Shown in pieces: positions 1 through 5,969 of a DNA stretch of 8,541 bases. The first letter of the stretch is position 1. The number at the start of each line of letters is the position of its first letter. The stretch lies in contig JANMWN010000308.1 of assembly GCA_031394045.1 (NCBI GenBank), positions 1-8,541 on the forward strand, read 5' to 3'. A program made the translations under genes and the position numbers. The notes below the pieces were generated by a model. It saw only the letters and a program-made list of their open reading frames with translations. It had not been told where the DNA came from and did not search any database. The DNA comes from JANYIP01 sp031394045. Its GTDB lineage: Bacteria; Actinomycetota; Actinomycetes; Prado026.

Positions 1-229
1 GGCGGCCGTCGATGGTGGCGACACCGGTGATCACGCCGTCGGCCGGCAGGTCGCCGGCGAGCACGTTGGCCAGCTGCCCGTCCTCGACGAACGAGCCCGC
101 GTCGACCAGCCGCGCGATGCGTTCGCGGGCGAAGAGCTTGCTCTTGGCGGCGTTGGCGTCGTGGTAGCGCTGGGCCCCGCCGGCCACGACCGCGGCTCGG
201 AGCTGGTCCACCGCAGGATGCTCGGTCAC
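1..229 (-). CDS. Acyl-CoA carboxylase beta (carboxyltransferase) subunit, N-terminal fragment
   Basis: This is the first 76 codons of a gene that leaves the window at position 1. It starts at GTG 229 and reads MTEHPAVDQL. Residues 34-49 (ARERIARLVDAGSFVE) and 64-76 (DGVITGVATIDGR) match the start of biotin-dependent carboxyltransferase beta subunits. The AccD5-type gene elsewhere in this window has the equivalent ARERVEAFLDAGSFVE and DGVITGFGTVDGR. Members of the family transfer a carboxyl group from carboxybiotin to an acyl-CoA in the cytoplasm. The substrate cannot be told from this fragment because the specificity residues lie in the missing C-terminal half. The start lies 21 bases after the stop of the upstream GGDEF gene on the same strand. 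There is no clear Shine-Dalgarno sequence, but a -10-like hexamer ends 7 bases before the GTG, which would fit a leaderless message. The family call is firm; the exact paralogue is unknown. Confidence 0.88.
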   Translation of the reverse strand, partial: MTEHPAVDQLRAAVVAGGAQRYHDANAAKSKLFARERIARLVDAGSFVEDGQLANVLAGDLPADGVITGVATIDGR

Positions 230-236
230 GTCCCGG

Positions 237-242
237 AGCGTA
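237..242 (-). promoter_or_regulatory. Possible leaderless -10 element of the partial carboxylase gene
   Basis: On the minus strand TACGCT fits the actinobacterial -10 pattern TANNNT. Its end is 7 bases before the GTG start, which would put the transcription start at or next to the start codon. It sits inside the 21-base gap after the GGDEF gene. The 9-mer GGCTACGCT (237-245) occurs again ahead of accD5. No convincing -35 hexamer is visible, and TANNNT is common by chance, so this is tentative. Confidence 0.35.
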
Positions 243-250
243 GCCGCAGC

Positions 251-1756
251 TCAGCCGCCGAGTGCGACACCGAGCGCGGCCCGCAGGACGCCCGCCGCGT
301 CGGCCGGCGGTGCGGCCCCGTCGCAGAGCAGCTCGACCAGCCAGTCGCCCGCCGCCGCCGCCACGACGCGAGAGCTCCCGCGTACGGCGGCCAGCGGCAC
401 GTCCTCGTCGTCGGCGGTCACCACGGTCCCGCTCGCCCTGGCCCTGGCCAGCCACGGGGCGGTCGCGGGTGCGGGCACCGAGGCCGTGACGAAGACCCCG
501 GGCCGCCTGGCCTCGTACACGACGGGTCGGGCGGCGCCGCCACGGACCCGGCTGACCACCCAGCCCGAGGCCGAGAGGGGTACGGCCAGGGCTGCCGCCG
601 CTGCCCCGACCCGTTCGGCCGGCGCCTGCCCGTCGCGGCCCGAGAGGGCAGCGAGCGCGACGGCCAGCAGCCCGGGCTCGTCGCCCCGGCCGCGCAGGTG
701 CCGGCGCTCGCCGGCAGCGGACGAAGGGCCGGCGATGATCGGGTGGTCGGCCCCGGCCCGCTTGGCCTCGTACTGGGCGCCGTCGGCCAGCGCGAACAGG
801 CGGGCGGCGGTGAGGTGGCCCGGCTCGAGCTCGGTGGACGCGAGCCCGCAGGCCACGCTGACGCCGTACGGGGCGTCGACCGTACCCCGCAGGAAGGCGG
901 CCGCGAGGGCCTCACCGACCGAGATGCCGTAGCCGGGCAGGACCGCGCAGAACTCGTCGCCGCCGATCCGCCCGGCCACGGCTCCCGGCACGGTCCCGGT
1001 GGCCAGCGAGAGCGCGTTGGCGATGGCCACGAGGGCACGGTCCCCCGCCTCGTGGCCGTGGATGTCATTAGCCTGCTTGAGCTTGTTGACGTCGGCCATG
1101 ACCACGGTGACGTGCGGGCCTCCAGCGTGCTGACGATCGAGCGCGGCCTCGAGCTCCTCCTCGACCAGCCGGCGGTTGCCGAGCCCGGTGAGCGGGTCGT
1201 GGTAGGCCAGCTGCTCGATCCGCGCGAGGTGCGTGACCTGGGCCAGCCCTGCCGACACCATCCCGGCGAAGGCCTGCGCGAAGGCGAGGTCGTCGTCGTC
1301 GAAGGGCTCGACGTCGCCCCCGCGGCTGGCGAACAGCTCGCCCCAGACCCGCCCCTCCGCGAGCACCGGCGTGGCCAGGGCCGAGGTCGCGCCCAGCCGG
1401 TCGAGCACCTCGCGCTCCCCCGGGCCGGCCTCGGGGTCCCCGACCCGCATGTGCCAGGGACGGGCCTCGTCGACCATCAGCCCGAGCAACGGGAAGTCGG
1501 CGAGGCGGTACTGCTCGGCTGCCGGGAACCGGTCAGCGACGGGTACGAGGGCACCGACGTTGACGATCACCCGGATGATGCCGTGCTCACGCTCCAGCCG
1601 GCCGATGGTCACCGACTCGGCCCCGAAGGCGAAGCGGCCCTCGTCTGCGGACCGCTCGACGACCTCCTCGAAGGTCCGGGCCTCGGCGAGCACACGGGCC
1701 AGCCGCACCAGTCCGGCGAGTCGCTCGTCGGCGCCGGCTCGTGGGACCCGGCTCAC
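251..1756 (-). CDS. Diguanylate cyclase, GAF-GGDEF-GAF-like, second of a tandem pair
   Basis: This is a 501-residue protein with an N-terminal GAF sensor domain (about 20-178), a GGDEF domain (about 184-342) and a shortened C-terminal domain (about 361-498). The GGDEF domain should condense two GTP into cyclic di-GMP. DPLTGLGNRR (187-196), the metal- and nucleotide-site stretch DVNKLKQAND (222-231) followed by HGHEAGD, and an intact GGDEF (265-269) are all visible. There is no RxxD inhibition site five residues before GGDEF, so product inhibition at that site is not expected. No EAL or HD-GYP domain and no membrane segment are seen, so it is probably cytosolic. I chose GTG 1756 because it overlaps the upstream stop codon as GTGA, typical of translational coupling, and gives an N-terminus (MSRVPRAG) that aligns with the paralogue. 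GTG 1783 would add nine residues. The C-terminal domain aligns with the paralogue's C-terminal GAF but is shorter and alanine-rich. The sensed signal is unknown. Confidence 0.9.
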   Translation of the reverse strand: MSRVPRAGADERLAGLVRLARVLAEARTFEEVVERSADEGRFAFGAESVTIGRLEREHGIIRVIVNVGALVPVADRFPAAEQYRLADFPLLGLMVDEARPWHMRVGDPEAGPGEREVLDRLGATSALATPVLAEGRVWGELFASRGGDVEPFDDDDLAFAQAFAGMVSAGLAQVTHLARIEQLAYHDPLTGLGNRRLVEEELEAALDRQHAGGPHVTVVMADVNKLKQANDIHGHEAGDRALVAIANALSLATGTVPGAVAGRIGGDEFCAVLPGYGISVGEALAAAFLRGTVDAPYGVSVACGLASTELEPGHLTAARLFALADGAQYEAKRAGADHPIIAGPSSAAGERRHLRGRGDEPGLLAVALAALSGRDGQAPAERVGAAAAALAVPLSASGWVVSRVRGGAARPVVYEARRPGVFVTASVPAPATAPWLARARASGTVVTADDEDVPLAAVRGSSRVVAAAAGDWLVELLCDGAAPPADAAGVLRAALGVALGG

Positions 1757-3474
1757 GGGTCCGGCGCACCCGTCAGGGCGCACGAGGTCAGCGCCCGCAG
1801 AGCCGTCGGCAGCGAGGTCACGTCTGTCGAGATGTCGTCGACGAAGATCTCCACCAGCCAGCCGCGGCCGGTGGCGTCGCGCGCGCCCGCCATCACCACC
1901 GCGCTGAAACCGGCAGCGTCGAGGATGGCCCGCTCCTGGGGGTCGGCGTTCGGATCGGCCGCTGCGACCAGCATGCCCTTCCCGTCCAGCACTGCCCGGG
2001 TGACGGGGTAGTCGTCGAGGACGAACGTGGCCAAGCCGCCGCCGACTGCGAGAGGGTCGGCGGTCGCCCCGCCACCGAAACGGATCGCCGAGTAGGTGAC
2101 CGTCTGGAGAAGTGTCCCGGTCTCATCGGTGCGTGAGATCCACCAGCTGCATGCGTCGACCAGTCGGGCGACTGCGTCAGCGACGACCTCCAGCCGCTCC
2201 CTGATGTCCCTGGCGGAGCTGTGGTCCAGCGTCTGGAGCACGTCCTCGAGCAGGTACAGGGCTGCACCGGACCGAGTACGGACCCGGCGCCGGTCGCCGC
2301 GCCTGGACCCCCCGCGCGGCGAGCCACCGCGGGTGGAGCGGTCGGCGGCGTCGGCCAGCCGCACGGTGGCGTCCTGCGGCAGCCCGCGACCGGCCACGAC
2401 CGGGTGCCTTGCCCGACTTCGCTTGGCCCTGGTCTGCGCGGCGTCGGCCAGCCGGAACAGCCGCGACGGCGTGTCCACCTGGCCGACCGGGTCCCCGGTG
2501 GAGGCGACACCGCAGGCGATCCCTTCCTCGAGGCTGGCGCCAGCTCGGCGGCAGAGGTCCTCGGCCACGCGGACGGCATCGTCGCTCGTACCGCCCTCGA
2601 TGATCACGCAGAACTCGTCGCCACCGGTACGGCCGGCCAGGCTGCCGGGGACCAGACCCGCGGCCGAGGCGAGCAGCCCGGCGAAGTGCACGAGCGCACG
2701 GTCACCCGCCTCGTGACCGCGGTCGTCGTTGATGCGCTTGAGGCCGTTGACGTCGACCACGACGAGGCTGACCACGGTGCCGTCCGCACGGTGACGGTCC
2801 ATCGCCCGGTCGAGGCGGTCGTCGATGGCGCGGCGGTTGGCCAGCCCGGTGAGTGCGTCGGTGTACGCAAGCCGCGCGACCCGCTCGAGGTGCTGGCCCT
2901 GGACGATGCCCGCGGCCACCTGCGCGGAGACGGCGAGCCCGTAGTCGATGTCGTCGGCCTCGAACGGGGGTGCGCCGTGGGCTCGCGTGACGAAGAGCTC
3001 GCCCCAGACCCGGCCCTCGAGGGCGATGGGGACACTCATCCCGAAGGCCTTGCCAAGGTCGCGCAGCAGCTGGCTCGAGGCGACGTCGTGCGGGCCCTCG
3101 AGGTCGGTCGGATCGCTGAAGTGCAGGAAGCCCTGGCCGTCGTTGAACAGCGGGCCCAGCATGGGGAAGTCGGTGATCGAGTAGACCTCGTCGGTCGGCG
3201 AGGGCAGCTCGTGGGGAGCGAGGAGACCGACGTTGACGAGCACGCGTACGTGGCCCTGGTCGCGCTCCCAGACGGAGAGCGAGAGCGAGGCGGCCTCGAG
3301 TGCCAGACGTGCAGCCTCAGCGGTGAGCCGCACCACGTCCTCGAACGCCGCCGCTCCGGTCGCCGACTTGGCGATCTCGGTGAGGGCGTGCAGACGCGCC
3401 ACAGCGCGGTCCCGCGGTGACATCACGACGGACCCGGCCGAGAAGCGCGCTTCAGCGGCCACGACCGGCTTCAA
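1753..3474 (-). CDS. Diguanylate cyclase, GAF-GGDEF-GAF, first of a tandem pair
   Basis: This is a 573-residue protein if read from TTG 3474. It has an N-terminal GAF domain (about 35-195), a GGDEF domain (about 203-362), an arginine-rich linker (about 366-405) and a second GAF-like domain (about 405-565). DALTGLANRR (206-215), DVNGLKRIND (241-250), RGHEAGD and GGDEF (284-288) are intact, so it should make cyclic di-GMP from GTP. No RxxD inhibition site precedes GGDEF and no phosphodiesterase domain is present. The linker holds TRGGSPRGGSRRGDRRR (381-397), resembling RGG repeats. The start is uncertain. TTG 3474 is preceded at once by AGAGGGGGG. ATG 3423 (MSPRDRAV, 556 residues) lacks a ribosome site but matches the paralogue's N-terminus better. 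The next gene's start overlaps this stop by 4 bp, so the pair is probably one transcription unit. Similarity along the whole length points to an old tandem duplication. Confidence 0.9.
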   Translation of the reverse strand: MKPVVAAEARFSAGSVVMSPRDRAVARLHALTEIAKSATGAAAFEDVVRLTAEAARLALEAASLSLSVWERDQGHVRVLVNVGLLAPHELPSPTDEVYSITDFPMLGPLFNDGQGFLHFSDPTDLEGPHDVASSQLLRDLGKAFGMSVPIALEGRVWGELFVTRAHGAPPFEADDIDYGLAVSAQVAAGIVQGQHLERVARLAYTDALTGLANRRAIDDRLDRAMDRHRADGTVVSLVVVDVNGLKRINDDRGHEAGDRALVHFAGLLASAAGLVPGSLAGRTGGDEFCVIIEGGTSDDAVRVAEDLCRRAGASLEEGIACGVASTGDPVGQVDTPSRLFRLADAAQTRAKRSRARHPVVAGRGLPQDATVRLADAADRSTRGGSPRGGSRRGDRRRVRTRSGAALYLLEDVLQTLDHSSARDIRERLEVVADAVARLVDACSWWISRTDETGTLLQTVTYSAIRFGGGATADPLAVGGGLATFVLDDYPVTRAVLDGKGMLVAAADPNADPQERAILDAAGFSAVVMAGARDATGRGWLVEIFVDDISTDVTSLPTALRALTSCALTGAPDP

Positions 3475-3483
3475 CCCCCCTCT
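3475..3483 (-). promoter_or_regulatory. Purine-rich ribosome-binding-like tract before TTG 3474
   Basis: The minus strand reads AGAGGGGGG directly against the TTG codon. The GAGG core lies about 4 bases from TTG, closer than ideal, and about 16 bases from the alternative GTG at 3462. It is the main reason for preferring TTG 3474 over ATG 3423, which has no such tract. Confidence 0.4.
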
Positions 3484-3490
3484 AGGTCGA

Positions 3491-3520
3491 CGAAGGAATT
3501 CTCCTTAGCCCATTCCTTCG
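3491..3520 (-). promoter_or_regulatory. Perfect 9-bp inverted repeat in the leader of the GGDEF pair
   Basis: CGAAGGAAT (3491-3499) and ATTCCTTCG (3512-3520) are perfect inverted repeats around a 12-base loop. Read on the minus strand the loop is GGGCTAAGGAGA, which contains the Shine-Dalgarno-like AAGGAG. The stem is richer in A and T than its surroundings. It lies between the adenylate cyclase stop (3603) and the GGDEF start (3474). If transcription starts near 3522, the hairpin would be the very 5' end of the mRNA. It could be an RNA leader structure, a protein operator, or a terminator for the cyclase transcript. No U-tract follows it, which weakens the terminator reading. Confidence 0.5.
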
Positions 3521-3528
3521 GCCTGATC

Positions 3529-3534
3529 ACGCTA
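3529..3534 (-). promoter_or_regulatory. Possible -10 element for the GGDEF pair
   Basis: TAGCGT on the minus strand fits TANNNT and is identical to the hexamer proposed for birA. A start about 7 bases downstream would be near 3522, just before the 9-bp inverted repeat, giving a leader of about 48 bases to TTG 3474. No clear -35 hexamer lies 16-18 bases upstream. The call rests on position and one weak motif. Confidence 0.3.
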
Positions 3535-3602
3535 TGGCTGGATGTTCCTGGGCGGAAGTCACTCGTCGGAACCAGCGCCAGAACGGGACCAGGTTCGTCT
3601 GT

Positions 3603-4574
3603 TCAGCCACCCCGTCGGCGCAGCAGATGAGGCTCGACCAGCCCCAGACCGCGTAGCGGACGCCGCCAGAGGGCGAAGGTCTCGAAGCGCGGGTCCCCTA
3701 CGAGGTCCTCCGCCGTTGCCACGTCGACGAGCGCGGTCGCCGGGCGGGCCAGGGAGGTCAGGCGGCTGGCGAGGTTGACCGTCGTCCCGAAGACGTCGCC
3801 CATCCGCGCGATGACCAGCCCGGTGGCCAGGCCCACCCGCAGGTCGGGTACGGCGTCGTCCCCGCCGAACGCCGCGAGCAGCATGAGCGCGGCCTCGGCG
3901 GCAGCGCCCGGGGAGTCGGCGAGGAACAGCACCTCGTCACCGAGGGTCTTCACCAAGCGGGCGCCCGCGGCGGTGACGAGGTCAGCACCGGACTGCTCGA
4001 AGCGCTCGACCAGCGCAGCGAGCTCGCGCTCCTCGAGCCGTCGCGACAGCCGGGTGAACCCGACCAGGTCGGCAAACCCGACGGTCAGATGCGCAGCATC
4101 GACCAGGGTGTCGTCGTCGGACAGGACCCGGTCGACGGATGCGGCGAGCTGGCGGCGCCAGGCATGCAGCAGCAGAGACTCGAGCTCGGGGAGCAGCGTC
4201 TGAGCGGTCTCGTACGCCTCGGTCACCGAGAGCCCCGCTCGCAGGCCGGTGCCCTGCGAGAGCTTGTCGAGGACGACGTCGACCTGCCACGACGCCAGTC
4301 GCGCCGTCGTGTGTCCCAGCGCCCGGGTCATGCCCACGGCCATCTCCTCGGTGAGCACGCCGGAGGCGACCAGCTCGTCCAGCCGGCGCATCGCCGCCAC
4401 GTCCGCGTCGGTGAACGCCCGGGCCGAGCCGGTGTTCGCGAAACCGAGAGCGCGCCAGTAGCGACGGGCCCGCTCGAGCGAGACGCCGGCCAGCTCGGCC
4501 GCCTGCTCACGGGTGTAGAGGCGCGGCGCCCCCAGCAGCAGGGCGTCGAGGTCGGCCGCGCTCGGTCCGTCCAT
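3603..4574 (-). CDS. Class III adenylate cyclase with N-terminal regulatory domain
   Basis: This is a 323-residue protein predicted to make cAMP from ATP. The catalytic domain (about 162-310) has every key class III residue: metal-binding D169 in FADLVGFT and D213 in KTLGDE, adenine-selecting K209 and D260 (GDVFG), and transition-state N267 and R271 in VNLASR. The N-terminal half (about 18-105) begins YTREQAAELAGVSLERARRYW, a helix-turn-helix or MerR-like pattern. It resembles the regulatory domain of soluble mycobacterial cyclases such as Rv1264, in which it senses pH. That match is from memory. No membrane segment is visible. I chose ATG 4574 because the protein then begins just before the regulatory domain. 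The open frame continues upstream to 4913 but runs antisense-like through the PH-domain gene in another frame. The start is 20 bases after the PH-protein stop, so the gene is likely the last of the birA transcription unit. In Streptomyces, cya also lies close to pccB. Confidence 0.92.
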   Translation of the reverse strand: MDGPSAADLDALLLGAPRLYTREQAAELAGVSLERARRYWRALGFANTGSARAFTDADVAAMRRLDELVASGVLTEEMAVGMTRALGHTTARLASWQVDVVLDKLSQGTGLRAGLSVTEAYETAQTLLPELESLLLHAWRRQLAASVDRVLSDDDTLVDAAHLTVGFADLVGFTRLSRRLEERELAALVERFEQSGADLVTAAGARLVKTLGDEVLFLADSPGAAAEAALMLLAAFGGDDAVPDLRVGLATGLVIARMGDVFGTTVNLASRLTSLARPATALVDVATAEDLVGDPRFETFALWRRPLRGLGLVEPHLLRRRGG

Positions 4575-4594
4575 CCCGTGAGAGCCGGCCGGGC

Positions 4595-5119
4595 CTAGGA
4601 GTCCGGGCCGTCCGCGCTGTGGCGGCGGCGTTCGGTGTCGGCCTCGGACAGTCGGTAGATCTCCCGCTGGATCTCCTCGACCCGCGGCACGTTCCGGATC
4701 ACCAGCGCGCCGTCCTCGGAGGCCGACGACGCCGTGAGCGTGCCGCAACGCAGGAGCCGCTCGAACACGGTGTACGAGAAGCTCACGTCGTTGAGCTTCG
4801 CGAGCGGCATGTCCTTGCCGTGCCGCGCGATGATCCCGGACCGGGTGATGATCCTGCGATTGGTGAAGACGTACTGCGTGGTCAGCCACGAAAGGAGCGG
4901 GCGGACGAACCACCAGAAGACCACGACGAGGGCGATCGCGAGGATGACCCAGTGCAGGGACTCTTGCGCGCTGCCGTCAGGGGTGAGCCCGTACAGGTAG
5001 CCGGCTGCTCCCACCGACACGAGGAGGACGAGCGACGGCAGGACCATCGACCGCCAGTGCGGCCGCATCTCGAACTCGACCTTCTCGTCCTCGGTGAGGA
5101 GGCGTTGCGGGTAGCCCAT
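4595..5119 (-). CDS. PH-domain (YdbS/DUF304-like) membrane protein
   Basis: This is a 174-residue membrane protein. Two hydrophobic segments, about residues 25-43 and 56-76, form a hairpin and are followed by a bacterial PH domain (about 80-157). The domain starts with TQYVFTNRRIITRSGII (81-97), the typical entry to bPH2/DUF304 domains. The C-terminal tail is charged. The biochemical role of these proteins is unknown; they may be membrane-anchored scaffolds. ATG 5119 is the natural start; no strong ribosome site precedes it. It lies 27 bases after the birA stop and 20 bases before the cyclase start, so all three are probably cotranscribed. The placement next to birA matches Rv3278c beside birA in M. 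tuberculosis, as I recall it. That makes the pairing old and conserved, but it does not reveal a function. Confidence 0.88.
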   Translation of the reverse strand: MGYPQRLLTEDEKVEFEMRPHWRSMVLPSLVLLVSVGAAGYLYGLTPDGSAQESLHWVILAIALVVVFWWFVRPLLSWLTTQYVFTNRRIITRSGIIARHGKDMPLAKLNDVSFSYTVFERLLRCGTLTASSASEDGALVIRNVPRVEEIQREIYRLSEADTERRRHSADGPDS

Positions 5120-5146
5120 GGCGGCATCGTGGCACGGATCGACGCG

Positions 5147-5950
5147 TCAGCGCAGATGCACGACGTCGCCGGCCCCGACGCGTCTTGCCCCCGTGGGCGT
5201 ACCGACGACCAGCCGGCCGTCGTCGTCGACGCCCTGCGCGAGGCCCTCGACGAACCGCCCGTCCGGCAGCTCGGCGCGCACCTCGCGGCCGATCGTCGCG
5301 CAGCTGGCGCGGTAGTCGTCGGGCAGGGCCGGGTCGCCGCCAGGTCCGTCCCAGCTGGCATAGCGCTCGGCCAGCCGGCGCAGCACCGCGCGCAGCAACG
5401 GGTCGCGGTCGGTGCACGCGGCCGCCTCGATCGCGAGGGACGTGGCCGTGAGGGTCGGCAGCTCGGCGGAGGTCGACGAGACGTTCAGCCCCACGCCGAC
5501 CACGACCGCCGTGCCCACCCGCTCGGCGAGCACCCCTGCCAGCTTGCGGTCGTCGACGAGCAGGTCGTTGGGCCACTTGAGGCGTACGTCGAGCTCGGCC
5601 ACCCGACCGACCGCCTCGGCCGCGGCGAGGCCGACCAGCAGGGACAGCCAGCCCAGCGTCGCGGGCGGCGCCTGGGGCCGCAGCAGCACCGAGAACGTCA
5701 GGCCGGAACGCGCCGGAGCGCTCCAGGTACGTCCGAGCCGGCCACGCCCAGCCGTCTGCTCCTCGGCGACCAGGACCAGGCCGCCGGGCTCCCCCGCCAC
5801 GGCAGCCTCGACGAGGTCGGCGTTGGTCGAGCCGGTCGAGTCGACCAGCCGCAGCTCACGCCACGGACGGTTCGGCCCGGCCAGGGCGGCCTGCAGCGCA
5901 GCAGCCGCCAGGGGCGGTCGTGCGAGGCTGCCGAATCGATCACTGGACAC
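5147..5950 (-). CDS. birA: Biotin-[acetyl-CoA-carboxylase] ligase BirA
   Basis: This 267-residue cytoplasmic enzyme activates biotin with ATP to biotinyl-5'-AMP and transfers it to the lysine of biotin-carrier domains, such as those of acyl-CoA carboxylase alpha subunits. The catalytic domain shows DSTGSTNAD (37-45), the biotinyl-AMP loop AGRGRLGRTW (67-76), KWPNDLL (125-131) with KLAGVL (136-141), and GVGLNV (152-157). A small C-terminal domain (about 220-267, ending GAGDVVHLR) matches the SH3-like domain of the family. There is no N-terminal helix-turn-helix, so this is the ligase-only type and is not expected to repress biotin genes. The start is GTG 5950, which begins MSSDRFG. Just 19 bp separate it from the accD5 ATG on the opposite strand, so ligase and target-enzyme genes share a control region. 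It is probably the first gene of a unit that continues into the PH protein and the adenylate cyclase. Confidence 0.96.
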   Translation of the reverse strand: MSSDRFGSLARPPLAAAALQAALAGPNRPWRELRLVDSTGSTNADLVEAAVAGEPGGLVLVAEEQTAGRGRLGRTWSAPARSGLTFSVLLRPQAPPATLGWLSLLVGLAAAEAVGRVAELDVRLKWPNDLLVDDRKLAGVLAERVGTAVVVGVGLNVSSTSAELPTLTATSLAIEAAACTDRDPLLRAVLRRLAERYASWDGPGGDPALPDDYRASCATIGREVRAELPDGRFVEGLAQGVDDDGRLVVGTPTGARRVGAGDVVHLR

Positions 5951-5955
5951 GTGGC

Positions 5956-5961
5956 TACGCT
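5956..5961 (+). promoter_or_regulatory. Possible leaderless -10 element of accD5
   Basis: TACGCT fits TANNNT and ends 8 bases before ATG 5970, so transcription would start at or next to the start codon. It lies in the 9-mer GGCTACGCT (5953-5961), which also precedes the partial carboxylase gene (237-245, minus strand). No Shine-Dalgarno sequence is present before this ATG, which agrees with leaderless translation. No -35 hexamer can be named. Confidence 0.45.
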
Positions 5962-5962
5962 A
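5957..5962 (-). promoter_or_regulatory. Possible leaderless -10 element of birA
   Basis: TAGCGT on the minus strand fits TANNNT and ends 6 bases before GTG 5950, the distance expected if transcription starts at the GTG. It shares five base pairs with the accD5 hexamer on the other strand, so RNA polymerase could probably melt this site in only one direction at a time. It is weak as a motif by itself; the 19-bp gap leaves little room for any other promoter placement unless it lies inside the accD5 coding region. Confidence 0.4.
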
Positions 5963-5969
5963 CGGCGCT

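Noticed and set aside
1753..1783. GTG 1783 as the start of the second GGDEF gene
   Set aside because: It would overlap the upstream gene by 31 bases. GTG 1756 gives the usual 4-base coupling overlap and a better match to the paralogue.
161..2011. A 616-codon open frame on the plus strand
   Set aside because: It lies antisense to the two GGDEF genes. Its product is low-complexity Gly/Arg/Glu-rich with no domain, as expected from the opposite strand of a high-GC gene.
2221..3420. A 399-codon open frame on the plus strand
   Set aside because: It is antisense to the first GGDEF gene, which has intact catalytic motifs; the antisense product shows no recognisable family.
3505..3513. ATG-GGC-TAA as a leader peptide gene
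   Set aside because: A two-codon frame is expected by chance and the purines before its ATG are too close for a ribosome site. It is mentioned only as part of the hairpin loop.
4575..4913. An N-terminal extension of the adenylate cyclase up to 4913
   Set aside because: The extension overlaps the PH-domain gene in another frame and has no family resemblance; the regulatory domain begins just after ATG 4574.
5948..5953. CACGTG palindrome over the birA start codon
   Set aside because: It is a single 6-bp palindrome in GC-rich DNA, with no second copy or known bacterial operator that it matches.
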